Source of the DNA: Phoronis australis
Lineage: Eukaryota > Phoronida > Phoronidae
NCBI GenBank assembly: GCA_002633005.1
Contig: NMRA01000154.1
Span: 752,948 to 816,840, forward strand
Reading direction: 5' to 3'
DNA length: 63,893 nt
The translations under genes were made by a program, and so were the position numbers. Positions within the stretch are counted from its first letter, which is position 1. The number at the start of each line of letters is the position of its first letter. The notes under the pieces were generated by a model. The model saw nothing but the letters and a program-made list of their open reading frames with translations. It had not been told where the DNA came from and ran no database searches. This document shows, one piece after another, positions 12,801-25,500 of the stretch.

Positions 12801-14883
12801 AAATTGTGAGACTGTTGTTGAACTGCGTGTCTAATTTCTTATCTTTTTCATGAGTAAACGTAATTTCTAGCCTACTCACTTGGTTGCTCAATGCAACATA
12901 CTCTACTCTGTGCAGGCCCGGGTGAAATGTCCAAAGTTAAGTATTTACGTCAAACTCCGTTTTTTTTGTGTTTTTATAGTTACCTAAAAACCCTGCGTTA
13001 CATGAAGGCAAATCTCATGCTAACGGGATTGGCACTGAAGTGGACAAGAACGTGTGCAGTGCTTACCCCCAGGGTAGCCGGCGCATTCCTGGGCACATCT
13101 AAAGGCCCTTTCCTATACAGTTTATTTCGCTACAATTGAAGCTTGGTATACTGTGGTTTACCCCGAAGTTAAGCTGAGTGTTCAGCGAAGTTATCATAAG
13201 ATGGCACCAATATGATCTTTATGTTATCTCGTTGGTCCTGTATACGCCTTACTGTTTTTGTCCTTGCCTTCGAAAATGACAAGGACCTTCCCCTCTCCCT
13301 ACACAAACACGAGGACATCAACTTCAGAAGGTAACCAATGGCTGCTACGTTGAGATGGAGAAGATTGATGACATTTAGGCCTAACAGAAAATTGGGAATC
13401 ATGCATGTGGCTTGCAGCAGATCCGTGTAAATGCAGTATGATGTTTGGCAGGAACTTGTTTTGCGTACACAAAACTGTTAGTGATTTTTAAATTTTTTTA
13501 AGGAAAGAATCTAGCAAGCAGGTGGAAAAATTGAAGCAGAATGCTTATACTGCCAAAATAACTAATATTGAAGCGAAATATTTTACAAGTATTAACCAGT
13601 TACTGCCTGCTGTTGGCAAACACAGTGACACCTGCCGATAACTCCGAATTTAAAGTGTTTCATCATACCGAAGTGTCGTTGCTTCGCTGTTAAATCCACC
13701 TCTTAGCTTCAGTGTTAACTAGCGCTGTTATTTTCTATAAAAGACCGAAGTTAAGTGCATGTTCCCACGGTAATAGCAATAGCATAGCAAGCTTTGGCGG
13801 CAGTGGGAAAGATTGGTGATGCCATTAGGGATTGAAGTGAGCTAGTTGCTATCAAGGGCTTGACTGAATGCCTATTGGATGAGATAATTGCCTTGTAAAC
13901 TAAGGCCTGTTTAGGGTAGGAGTTTCAAAGTAAAAAAACAAACAATGAGTAAGGAAAACGACCTGCCTGTTTGTTTTCAACATGAAAAAGTAAAAAGAAA
14001 CCATCTTAGAATTTTCATCACAGCTCTTGCATGGGCTAATGTCGTCAGGTTAGATTGTGTCTGCATGTCAGCAACTTCAGTGACCAACAAGAGCACTGAG
14101 GAAATTGGTGGGACGTGCCCTTTTGATCCCAATACATGTATAAAGTCTGGGGCACCTTTTGACCATTTCAAAGACTGACTGTTTATCATGAAGCTCTTCT
14201 GGAATAGTTGCTGATTTACTTGTGTCAAGTTAGTCATTTGCTGGTGTGGTAATTGTGTTTAATATCATTCTGGCTTACTTTTATCAATTTAATCTAGTAC
14301 TACTAAATGTTGCAAGCTGTGATGAAGTTGTTTATTGATTTGTGTACTAGGATGTTGTGAAGTGGAAATTAGACATCTCCCGACATGAAACATCCAATAT
14401 TGGGAATCTAAATTTTTCATTTGTGGTGTCTTACAAACTGGGCACTGGGAGGAGCTGGGATAAGTGCAGCTTGCACCCAGTCATTGGAATTATCAATTTT
14501 TGCAGTGGACATGGTTATTCTTTATACTTCCGAAGAAGTTTTGGACAGGTTCTCTGTCATGTAATGGGTAGGTTTGTGTGGTAATATCGATGTGATAAAA
14601 AGCCATACTGGAGACAACACCTCTTTAGCTGTTGTGGAGCTTTCATCTGAGACTATACCATCAAACCTTTGAGTTGACGCGTCATAGGGCAATTGATACA
14701 CATCTTGCCCCACAGCACAGTAAGAGTTGCATTCTCATGCTGCTGCTGGTGTCCACTGCCAAAACTGAGTAATAATTAGGTAATAATAATGGAAGCCCCC
14801 TGGAGAGTGATGTTTGGCAAAATTGAACAAAACCATAATAATGGTGATCACTGCAATGCCAAGTGTGACTATTACACGACTTT

Positions 14884-15112
14884 GAGATAAGAGACAAAAA
14901 ACCATCAAAAATAATAAAAATGTACAAAAAAGGCATTGTTTGTCCGTCTGTAGCTAAGACGATCATGTGTTCAGTTTTTAATTTGCAAACAATTCATTGG
15001 AGATAAGAGACAAAAAACCATCAAAAATAATAAAAATGTACAAAAAAGGCATTGTTTGTCCGTCTGTAGCTAAGACGATCATGTGTTCAGTTTTTAATTT
15101 GCAAACAATTCA
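14884..15112. repeat. Perfect 113-bp tandem duplication
   Basis: Positions 14884-14996 and 15000-15112 appear identical base for base, with three bases between them (period 116). Absence of divergence implies a very recent duplication or an assembly error. It contains no recognisable gene. Confidence 0.9.
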
Positions 15113-15179
15113 AATTTTGTTAACTTTGAAACTTTTAGTAGTAGATGGTCAGGTTCATATGAAACCTTCAGATGCTTTT

Positions 15180-15490
15180 TACAGTGTTCTCCAAACGTTT
15201 TTTGGAATTCTTTTAAAATGTCCCGCATTTGTTTGAGGGGCTTTCAAAATTAGGATTTTCATGAAAAAATCATAAAGTTGCATAAAAACAAAAACAAAAT
15301 GATATTTTAGAAAACTAACAGCGTTGTTGATATCCCATCATATACATTTATATCAAATAAAATTTGGTCTTGTAATGTTTTGTTATAAATGTACCTTTCT
15401 TTTTTGCTAAATTTTCCCTTGACATGGTCATGTGACTCAATTTACTAAAGTTTGGTAAAAAGTCAAAAATCAAATTTTGCAGACTTCCTA
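15180..15490. repeat. Dispersed repeat related to 44590-44890
   Basis: This AT-rich block shares ordered similarity with 44590-44890, including CTTTCTTTTTTGC-like, CAAATAAAATTTG-like and CATGGTCATGTGAC-like segments. The copies are clearly diverged. The class is unknown. Confidence 0.45.
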
Positions 15491-16647
15491 CCTTCACTAA
15501 ATGTATGTTTTTTCTGATTCTGGTTAATTATTCAAGCTTGTCAATAAAGTCTTGTAAACATAAGTGTAATGGTGGTTTATGATGGTGGGGTTTCAAGTTG
15601 AATGTGCTTTCCATCACATTTACGTCAGAAGCAGTATTTTGTTCTTATAAAAACACAGCACCGCCTTGCAAATGTCTCTGTGGGTTGTAAACCAACAAAA
15701 GTGAAAATGAAAATCCAATGAAAGAACAGTTATCTGTAATCTCAAGCAGCAAAAAATGGACGACACACTTCAGATAACCATTGACGAGGTCTACTGCTAT
15801 TTGTACACAAAGTTCTGTCATGGGACACAGGAGCTGTCCCTCTATAAAGAAAGAAAATTTCTGCTCCTCTCCACTATTGTCCTATGTAACCAAAAAGGAA
15901 GCTGTTTATAAGAGCTATGTTGTGTGTGAATTTGCCTATTATTTGACAAGACATGTCAAAATAAAGTAACAAACCAACAAACAAACAAACAAACGGGTAA
16001 AAACAATCTCGATTGACAACAAATTGGCAAATTGCCAATCAATAACGTGTCTGAATTGCTATTGTCGGCTTGGTCTAAACTATAATTGAGAATGACTAGT
16101 TTGAAAAGGTTGTTTATGCTTTTAAGAATGTTTGAATGGGAGGTACATAAAACTCAAATTGTAATCCCTGCAAAGAGATTTGGTTGAATTGAGGCTGAGC
16201 CAAAATCATGATTTCGGTTAATTGTATTAACCCTGTAAATTATTTTGTATTCCCTGGAGTTCACCAACCCAATTGTACATACGTGTAGACTCCTTCCTTG
16301 TAAAATGGCACATCTTTTGCAAATTCACTTAGGTTCTCTTTAAGCAACGTAATTCATTGCTCGAAACCAATAATCCCTTTGGAAATTCAGCTCCAGTAAT
16401 TGGATGTCCATACCATGTAGAATCGATGAAAGGTGCTGAATTCAGACAGCTTTCATTCTGCAATCACTCATGTTTATACGTGAGCTGAGTTTGGGTTTAG
16501 ATAAATGTTGGTTTCAGCAGTTATACTTGAAAGGTTAAGATTATGTTGGCAGTCGTGGACAAAGGTCCGAGTAATTTAGCCAAATAACCAAAAAACTATA
16601 GACTTTTACTTTGTGAAAGTGTAATCTAAGTCTTTTGAATGTACAAG

Positions 16648-16998
16648 GTACCTAAACTACACGGATAACGGGCTCATTAACACAGTCACGGACGAATGAA
16701 TACGACTCACGTACCTGCAAACACCGTTCACTGACTCACAAACACGGGTCACGGACTCATCGGCTACCTGGGTCAGCTGACATCTACATTTTGTCCGTAA
16801 ACCATGTTTGGCGGTCCATTAACCGTCTTTCTTCGTGAATGTGAGTCCGTGTCCCGTGTATTTTGGTGAATGAATCGTGTTTTGTGAGTTTGTTCCCGTG
16901 TTTGTGAGTCAGTGAACGGTGTTTGCAGGTAGGTGAGTCGTGTTCATATGCGTCCGTGACCGTGTTTATGAGTTCGTTAACCATGTAGTTCAGGTAAC
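16648..16998. repeat. Large imperfect inverted repeat (fold-back element)
   Basis: The left arm 16648-16760 is the inverted counterpart of the right arm 16841-16998. The shared core reads CCTGCAAACACCGTTCACTG on the left and its complement on the right, and the outermost matched ends are GTACCTAAACTAC and GTAGTTCAGGTAAC. The right arm carries about 45 extra bases of related ACACGG/ACTCAC sequence. It could form a long hairpin. No coding content. Confidence 0.8.
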
Positions 16999-17708
16999 GA
17001 TGTAGAAAGCATGTAAGGTTTGATTTTAGACTTTTTAGATATCTGACATTGATTGGGCCACTTGAACGTGTGTTTTCATTAAAATCAAGAACGGGGAATA
17101 ATAACAGACCAGCAGTATCAATATTTCCTAATTTTATTTAACACTTTGTTTAAGTTGATATTTCGTGAACACTTACATTTTTTAAAGTTATCTTTTCATT
17201 TTCATTTGGTACAACCACCTTTGGGAATTCCATGAAAAGCATAAAAGTCCATTTTTTATACTGTACTCTCGTGCAAAATTTGAACATTCAAGAACAATTC
17301 CTGAGTATGTTTCGGAAAACAGTGTACAAAGCAGAGTATCTGAAAGTTTCTTATGAATCCGATCACTCTGATTCAGAGATGCAGCGTTCTGAAGTTGGCC
17401 AGATTCGGCCTTTGTTTTTTTACATTACCTTAAGCCTCTGAGTTGTAGCGTGACAACTTCACTGAAGTGCTGTACACCTTGCGAGTTACCCAAGGTTTAG
17501 TAGTTGTGTGAGAGTTACTTGTGCACCACAGCAACTGAACACGCACATGTATTTGACAACTACCCCACCTTATCAAGACAGGGTAACCTTAAAGCCCTCA
17601 TGCAAGTGGTAGTGTCAAGGCAGAACTAATTACCAGCTGTGCGCATCCTTAGTTACACACATGGGTGTCTAGTAGTGCGTATAGTGTGTGGAGGCTCACC
17701 TGAACTGG

Positions 17709-17800
17709 AGCAAGTTGCTCTAGGTCATGTTGCTCCAGGGCACATTGCTCTAGGGCAAGTTGCTCCAGAGAAAGTTACTCCAAGGCTAGGTGTTCTAAGG
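17709..17800 (+). repeat. 15-bp minisatellite, six to seven units
   Basis: Units of the type CAAGTTGCTCTAGGG repeat with a 15-base period and drift at the edges. Because the period is a multiple of three, it produces an open frame of five-residue repeats, which is not evidence of coding. Confidence 0.75.
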
Positions 17801-20689
17801 GTGACTTCTCTGGTGGAAACGACAAAACATAACAGTTTGGCTAAGCCTAACTAACTATCTTTATTTGAAGTCTTACGAAAAACTGTCTCCTTTTCATATC
17901 ACCATTTGTTGTGTTAAGTTTCAAAGAATATTTACTTTTAGAATCTTTGACAAAAACACTGTATTTACACGAGCTTAAAATAGATAATGATATTTGACAG
18001 TATAGTACTTAAGATAAATCCTTGAGCTTGTGGTTGTGGAAATACAATCCTTTGAGACTAAGGCAATGTCCCCTAATTACACAAGGTTATTACACCTTGC
18101 CAAAATCACATATCCATACCATGTATCAGTCAATTAGCTACATTGTAACTGCTTTACTAATCACAGGTTCTAAATCTTGGCCATCTTCAAAGAAAAAGTA
18201 AACAGTATTAGAATGGCCTTATAAGCCAATGAGTCCTTTTTCTACCGCAGTATAATGTCATCTCATTATGGGAATCAGATCCACTGTAGCGCCCCTTGTT
18301 GTCCAGTTTTAGTTTCTGACAAGATATTGCTTGACAGATGATAAGTGTCAAAATGGCTCCACAGATTTTTTGATGGTCCTTGGCAGAGAGTTAGTTGTAT
18401 GACTGTGATGTGCGGCAACCAGCCCATTGTAACTTTGGCAGTTGGGTATATGGGTGGGATGTGTTTCAAGCAGTCCATTTGATTAACATTGACAGTTCTG
18501 TGTATTGGTCAGCATGTGTCTGCCAGTAGCATTAGATGACTTCAGCTTAGAAATCATTATGACCAAATTAGTCCAATTATATTACATGAAATTTATAAAC
18601 ATAATTTGAAGCCTATTATAGCGCATGCATGGACAAGATTTAGGTTATTCTTGAAGTCAGTGTACAGTTGCTTTGGGCTAATTGCTCTCTTTTCAAAGCT
18701 AAAATGTGTGTCTGGTTAGTCTCTGCTTGTAACTACAAGTAGTGTTGTTTTATGATGAAATCATGGCCCTAAGTGCAGTAGTTTTCACTTTATTAACTTC
18801 AAGCTAGAATGCTTTACTTGAGGATGGAGTATTCAGGCTTCTGTAAAGACTGTGATTTGATGAATAATGCCACTGTATGTGTGAGCGATCTAAATTAACC
18901 AGCAGATTTTTCATTGTTCTTTATGAAATTAATTAGCATTGGACATATAGCGCGCATAATATTGGTTTCAAAGGCCTCTCATATTACGGGCAGCTACAAG
19001 GCTGTTCAGTAATTAAAAATAAAATTCAGTAAAAATTTTACGGTTTTGGACGTAATGTGGTGGACATGTGAAATTTCTTTTTGTCAAATTTCTGAACATA
19101 AATAACTTTTCAGGAAAATTTACTTTTCCTAAAGATGGTTTGTATGCTGTAGCTTTTACCAAACAACATTTGGTAAAAATTTGAGCCTTTGCAACAATGT
19201 GGTAAGCCTCCGAAAAATAGAAATATGGCAGTTTTAACAAGTATTTTTGTCTCCAATTGAAGAATTTTTGCTATAGATTTGCAGTTCGTCATATTTGGGT
19301 ATTATTTATTTATCAATACCTGCTACTGAGACATAAGGTAAACTGTGCAGTAAAATGTCACTAATTTCACACTGAAATTACCCGTTTGTTATTTTATCCA
19401 TGAGCTCCTGACTCTGTGCACTCAAAATATTGCGTGGTGATAGTTGCGTTTGACATGGTCATAAGCTCTGATTTGATGTTACTTACCGGGTATGTTTTAT
19501 TTTAAAAAGTGAGAAATACTTTGCGTGTCCTCTATATTGTTTCCTCAATTGGTGAGATTGAGATTTGACCATACCGAACACCACTGTACATTAAAATGGT
19601 GTAACTTATTCACTCAGGTAAATGTCAGGTGAAGAACTGACAACCAGTTCCTTTTGAAGGCATTCACTCTCTATTCAATTACCAGCCACTGAACAGAAGG
19701 GTTTAGGAATTCTTTTCAATTAGAATTTTCAAGTAGGAATTACCTGCCCAGTCTCCAGTGGTTGAGAATAATATAGGTGTCAATCAGATGGATGTCTGGC
19801 TCTATTCTTATTTTGGTTAAATTGCTTTGTTACCGTGGTGATATAGTCAAGTGGAAGCAACAATCATTGCTACAACACTGTCCTAAATTCCCAGTGTGGA
19901 GTTTTATGTAGTTGTCAGTAGCGGTGGAGTATGTCTTTGTTGCTGTACTGCAGACCGTCAAAAACAACTTGATTTGTAGTCATAAGTAAAAGCATATGCC
20001 ACCCGTTTTAATTTTTTGCGAGTTTAATTGGCCTGTGTCCGTATCATCTTGTGCCAGCTGTCCACCACACCGGGCCAAGACTTGGTGAATGGCCTGGCTA
20101 GCTGAGTGGATTGGCAGTGAAATCATATTCCAATCTACGGAGTACGGTATATATTGGGTAGTCATCAACACTTGCCAGGTCAGAGCCCCCTAGTGTAACT
20201 CAGTGTTACTAAAAGTTCAGCCTCTGAACCTGAACAATTCGTTGGTTCTAAATTCCAATACACCAGGATGGTCTTTCTTTATTGCACAAAAGGGTTTGAA
20301 TTGTGGCCTATGCAATTTACCGGTAATTATTACCTTATCAGGGGCCATCTAGTCATTGGTGGCCTGTATTGAGATGGGGGAATTTTCATTGCACATCTCT
20401 TAATCCTAGCCAAAGGGAGACCAGCTGATTATTTGGTATACAACAGGTGTCATAGAAACTTGAAGCAATCATCAGTTGCCGGTATGAGTATAAAATGTAA
20501 TAAAATTTCGCCAGTTTCTGACAAGAATTAGTAGTCAAAATGACCTTTCGTGTTTTCAAGGTCTTCCAGCATTGTTGCGAAGTAGTCATCAGTTGCTATT
20601 ATAAAACATAAAATTTTGCCACTTTCTGACAAAAAATGAAAGTCAAAATTGACCACATTGTTGTTATTGCCCTCAATTTCATGTTCCCA

Positions 20690-21190
20690 TATATAAGTGT
20701 CCATTTGTCTGATGTCCGCTTGGTGTCCGGTTCTCTATCTCAAAAACCCGTCTATGGATATTCATGAAATTTTGCAGATGATGTTGCCATCTTGGATGAG
20801 ATGACATGACACTTAGTGGCAATTTTTGCTATCTGTTTTTGGCGTCTACCTCTGTCTCTCTCGGCCAAACCACCCTGAGCATCATGATGAAATTTGGCAT
20901 GTGCATTCTTAACTGTGAAGAGCACAATAGACGATTATTTCCAGAATGTTCCGACTACTGTGGCATCCTCGAGTGGCAGTTTTTTTTTGCAATGGATGAC
21001 GCCCACTTTCAGGCGCAGGCCCTAATACCGCTGTGCCCCGTAGTGTTATTTTTATTTTTTCCATTTTCTTCTGTATCTATGGTTCTTGGAGAATTTTCAT
21101 GAAATTTGGCAAGGTTTCTATTGGAGAGGCACTGACACCGTACGGATTTGATGTAATATATGTCACCTAGTGACCATTTTTATCATTTAC
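20690..21190 (+). repeat. CCTAGTGGC-core dispersed repeat, copy 1
   Basis: This block contains the recurring phrases TTCATGAAATTTGGCA and GTCACCTAGTGACCATTTTT, followed by T-rich tracts. The same phrases recur in the same order at 49920-50220, 53160-53420, 55740-56900 and 60750-61910, all on this strand. It is a dispersed, internally repetitive family of unknown class. Confidence 0.65.
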
Positions 21191-21527
21191 ACCGCCTTCC
21201 CATTTTTGGATGGGTTTGATGTATTCTAGGTCATCTAATACTGATACTAAATAAACATTCCAGGAAGCAAACCATTTGCTATGCATTGTGGGTGCATTTC
21301 AATGCTCTACATTGCCCTAATTGTTTATCATATTGTCTAGTTGTGGCTGTGGTTCAGAACTTGAATGGGGAAAAGCAATAACTTAATTGATGCTACGTAC
21401 CATTCATAGAAATTAAAGTTCACTTGTCCGTCACATTGTGAAATAAAATTGGTGACTTTACAACAGCAGGAATCCTTGCAAGACAAGTTAAGATCAGTGT
21501 AATCTTTTTATTTATTATTGTATGAAT

Positions 21528-21697
21528 TGACCTATCCCCGGGATTTTGAGTAACTGCTTAACTGACCAATCAGAACGCAGCATTCTTGGCACACCTGCGT
21601 TTCCAAGCTGCCATTTTACCCGACAAATAACTCGTCGGGTAAAACTTATTGTTTGTTTGTCAACTTTTTGCAGGGGTCGGAACTTGCGATAGGTCAA
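21528..21697 (+). repeat. 170-bp MITE with TTGACCTATC terminal repeats
   Basis: The element begins TTGACCTATC and ends GATAGGTCAA, giving 10-bp terminal inverted repeats. Inside is a palindrome of TTTTACCCGAC and GTCGGGTAAAA. An inverted second copy lies at 34283-34462, and a truncated one at about 36006-36117. It sits 57 bases upstream of the splice acceptor of coding exon 1. It is non-coding, and the superfamily was not assigned. Confidence 0.8.
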
Positions 21698-21754
21698 TCG
21701 AAGTTTTTATTGACCACTAAAAATCTGTTTCATTGCATATTTATGTTTTTTCAG

Positions 21755-21790
21755 GTCTGATTCGCGTGACAGTGACTGTCACTATTCAAC
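21755..21790 (+). other. 5' UTR segment of the exchanger's first coding exon
   Basis: A pyrimidine-rich acceptor TTTTTTCAG ends at 21754. The next 36 bases precede the ATG and contain an in-frame TGA at 21773-21775, so translation cannot enter from an upstream exon in this frame. A weaker alternative acceptor, CAG at 21770-21772, would leave the same stop. At least one non-coding exon should therefore lie upstream. Confidence 0.6.
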
Positions 21791-22546
21791 ATGGTTCAGA
21801 CTATGGACTTCAACCTTAAGAGTGGTGAGCAGTTGCTGTTCACAAACTTCTCTAATGGCTGGATTATTGAGAAGTACTCCAACACTACAGCGCCCTGTGA
21901 AAGTTGGTTATTACTGCCTGGTGAAAACATGTGGTCTAGTGGTGTTCGATTCGTTCTCTATCTAATTGCCATGATCTATTTCTTTGTTGGTATCGCCATT
22001 GGCAGTGATATATTTATGTGTAGTATAGAAGTGATCACGAGCAAAAAGAGAACAATAGTTCGTTACGATGAGGAGCGACAAGAACCAGTAAAAAAAGAGG
22101 TCCTCATTTGGAACGAGACAGTTGCTAACTTGACACTAATGGCGCTGGGCTCAAGTGCACCAGAAATCCTCATCGCCGTCATTGAAGCTGCTAGGGAACT
22201 GCCGGCGCCATACATACCTCGTGACAGTCTGGGTGTATTTACCATTATTGGTAGTGCATCTTTTAATCTACTCATCATTACTGCCATCTGTATTGTGAGT
22301 GTGCCATCACCAGAAGTGAAGAAGATTCGGGAAGTGGGCGTGTTCATTCTGACCTCATTCTGGTCCATCTGGGCCTACGTCTGGGTTCTGCTCGTTGTCA
22401 CCGTCTTCACGCCAGGGGTTATAGACATCTGGGAGGCATGTGTTACACTTGCCTTCTTCCCTGTCCTTGTGCTCACTGCCTGGATGGTTGACAATGGCTT
22501 CTGGATTAAAAAGGCCAAAAAGGTTGATGTGCATGAAACCAATGAG
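21791..22546 (+). CDS. Na+/Ca2+ exchanger (SLC8/NCX family), coding exon 1, residues 1-252
   Basis: This exon encodes the N-terminal membrane half of a plasma-membrane antiporter that in its family exchanges about three Na+ for one Ca2+. Residues 1-51 are a hydrophilic N-terminus with sequons at Asn19 and Asn31 and no obvious cleavable signal peptide. Hydrophobic segments follow at about 52-76, 110-133, 147-171, 182-207 and 214-234. The alpha-1 ion-binding repeat is intact: [15 protein letters not shown] (113-127) carries the family's Thr, Ser and Glu ligands, and GSASFN (154-159) carries the conserved Asn. A short basic stretch, WIKKAKK (238-244), sits where NCX proteins have the autoinhibitory XIP segment but is much shorter. 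The exon ends in phase 0 at GAG/GTAAGC. In vertebrates one large exon encodes this region together with CBD1; here it is split. The SLC8 subtype is not assigned. Confidence 0.95.
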
Positions 22547-25500
22547 GTAAGCTTTAGTGTTTATTTCTGCATACAGAGGGCGTATCTATTCTGTACGCTA
22601 CAGCTATGCACTGCATCGATATGGCGCTTTGCCCTAACTTAATGTTCTCCTATGTGCAACATGCCCTGAGTCCCAGGTCCAACTTGCTCCTGATTAGCTG
22701 AGTATATAGGTCCCTATGTGCAAGATGCCCCTAATCAGCCTAGTGTCCCCCAGTCCAACATGCCCTAATCAGCTGGCTTTCCACACAGATGTGCCTGTGG
22801 TTTTGGGTGTTAGGTTCATAGAAAGAACTGATTGCAATAAAATTGCTATCATGTGTAACTTGAGGTGCTGAGTGTTCTTATGAATATTAAGGTGCATTTG
22901 CTCCAGAAATATTAAAATGTTCTGGATCTTTTTCAACCATCTCATTCTAATAAAGTATGATTTTGCTTAGACTTAGTTTGAAAGGGAAGCACTTTATTTG
23001 TTAGAACAGCTTAACTTACACCTAAACAAATAAGGTAGTGAGCATTCAAATAATTCCGCCTCTCCGAGCTGTTGATCAAAATCACTTATGACTAATTTGT
23101 AAGCCAATCGGTGAATGCGCTTCTGCAGAGTGTATACGGTTAGCAAATTCTGTAACTGTATCTGACAGATTTGTAAAGAGGTCTTCAGAACCTGTCATTA
23201 AAAAGTCTCAATTTACAGCCACAGTTAAAAGTGACATGGTACCAAGGTAACCTGTGACTGACTGTTTGATTCCACTCATTCCACCCTAGGAACCAATAGA
23301 TTAACTCCTTTCCATCCCAATACAAGCCAGGCTCAATAGCTCAGTCTAAGAAGTTGGGTAAATATTGGGATAAACATTTAGGGGTTTAATCCATTTCCTA
23401 GAGTGTTACTCAAACAGGGAACACATTGTGCCTGGGCAGTCCATTCAATGTTTTATGCCAGCACTATTGATCATGAATGCATGGTTCTGTAATCAATTCT
23501 ATTGTTTACCCATGGTCGCCAGGGGCAACCACTGCATTTTGATTGCCTTGGTTTATATTGACTTAAAATATTGAATTTATAAATTATTGACCAAAATAGC
23601 AGGCATGTTGCGTTGCGAGGATGGCAATGTTGAAAATTGTTACAAAGTGCAAATCACTTAGAGACAGATTCCTAACTGATTCTTGGTAATATACTTGATG
23701 ATTTTCAACTGAGTTAGGAAACTGTAAGAAATGATCTCATGATTTTAAAAATTTATGTATGTTTTGGAATTTTTAAGATGCTGCGATTGTGTAGTAGGAA
23801 ATGAAAAATTCTGATTAAGTGAATTATTTTACTCTTCTTAGTGTGTTATGTATCCCTACTGGAAGCTGTCTTAGCATGTATATTGTCATGTTGAAGTGAA
23901 GATTTTTTGACCCGATAAGATTTCAGAACACAGTGGAAGAGCATGATACAAACATTGTAAATTTAATAGTCACCCAAGCTGTAGGCTTGACACGCTCACT
24001 GTAAATTTGATGCACCCAAAAATCACGATTTTTGAGAATGAATGCAATCGTTTGATTCTGAACATCTGGGCATTGCTTTCGTCCACATATTAATAAGATT
24101 CTCTGTAATAATCGAGGATTTTAAAATTACGGAGTTTTATGTGTGTACTATTATTAGGTAAAAAGTTATTGAAGGTAACTTGATCCTTGGTTACAGAGAT
24201 AGCCTATTACTTAAATATACTGTATCCTCGGCAACAACCAATGTGGATGTATTTTTATAAGTTCCTTTCCTTTTGACTTATACTGTTCACCGTATTATTG
24301 ACTGGTCCATTCAATCACATGATATCTAGATTTTGTTATTACTGCCTGCTTATGTAAATTGAGCTATTCACAATGGTCCTCAGTAATTCTGTTGTTTATT
24401 TTATCGAGGTGTTGGAATATACCTTTGAACACACCTATAGCCTATACATTTCTGTATTATTTGGCATGCTTTTGATAATATTTAGGTAAAGGAAATGACC
24501 AGCTCACAATATTTATGTAGACAAATCATGGTTTCAAGAATCTGCAGCTAAAATTATCCAGTTTTGATGTCAAAATATATTGGAATATGCAGGACAAGAG
24601 TATGAGGTTGTCAGTAATATTTATTAAATGGAATTGGCCACCATGTAGATTGTAAATTGCTCGACTGAGGACACGTTTTTTTAATTGACATGGTTAAAGA
24701 CTTCATACCAAAGGCAACTGTTTATGCAGGGGGTTCATTCAGTTGAGGATTTCTAAAATATTGGGCATCTAAAATGGGTTTCCCAATTCCTGAGGGCATC
24801 TGTGACCACTGACCCATCACTGCCTAAATTTTACATCACTGTCAAATTGTTATAATACTTGCTTAGTGAACTCAGGGCCTCCAAATGCTGAACAGGGTCC
24901 TCTAGCCCTATGACTTCAAAATTTGAGTTAGTATGTCCATTTGGACACCCTGGACACCAGGAATATGAAGGCTTGATTGTACTGGATAGTTTGGGTCTGC
25001 ATGAGCGCAAGTTAACGTCACAGTAAATAGTTGGATTTATCAGCGGAGCATCGTCGCTGCAATGCATCATCAAAGCCATCGAAAGGTGGCATAATATGAC
25101 CTTCAACGTTGTCACAAAAGTGATGTGTGTTGATAACTTCGATGGACACCAAAATTAAGTATTCCCGCTGTAGTGAGATATCAATTCTGTGCTGTGAATC
25201 CACCTGCTTATTGCAAACTGAAGTTAAAGATCTGAACTTCGATCCAAAAGCGAATTTAAGCATTCCCAGTGACCAACACTCCACTAAACACCAAAGTGAG
25301 ACATTAGGAGGAAAAGCCTTTAACATTCTAAAAAACGTGCAGCACAAGAGGTTATTGATTTACGTATTAAACTCAAAAGATATTAGTTACGTTCAAGTGA
25401 CCCTGAATACGGACTGATTTGTTTCAAATATAATTGATTTGTATTGTTGCAAAAACATAATTTCTTTCCAGTGGTGTAATAACTAAAAAGAGATATTTTT

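Larger units (their letters stand above)
7174..21754 (+). other. Putative first intron (or upstream region) of the exchanger
   Basis: No exon-like coding sequence was recognised on either strand in these 14.6 kb. The region is AT-rich and CpG-poor (roughly 10-16 per kb by hand count in samples near 10 and 14 kb). It contains several small repeats listed separately. If the first exon ends at 7173, this is one intron ending at the acceptor TTTTTTCAG (21746-21754). Confidence 0.4.

Noticed and set aside
22547-22642. Read-through of coding exon 1 into the intron (31 more codons to a stop)
   Set aside because: GTAAGC at 22547 is a strong donor and the next exon continues in phase; a retained-intron form ending after TM5 is possible but unsupported.
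23336-23400. Possible tRNA-derived SINE (ATAGCTCAGTCTAAG resembles an A box)
   Set aside because: No B box at the expected distance and no tRNA fold.
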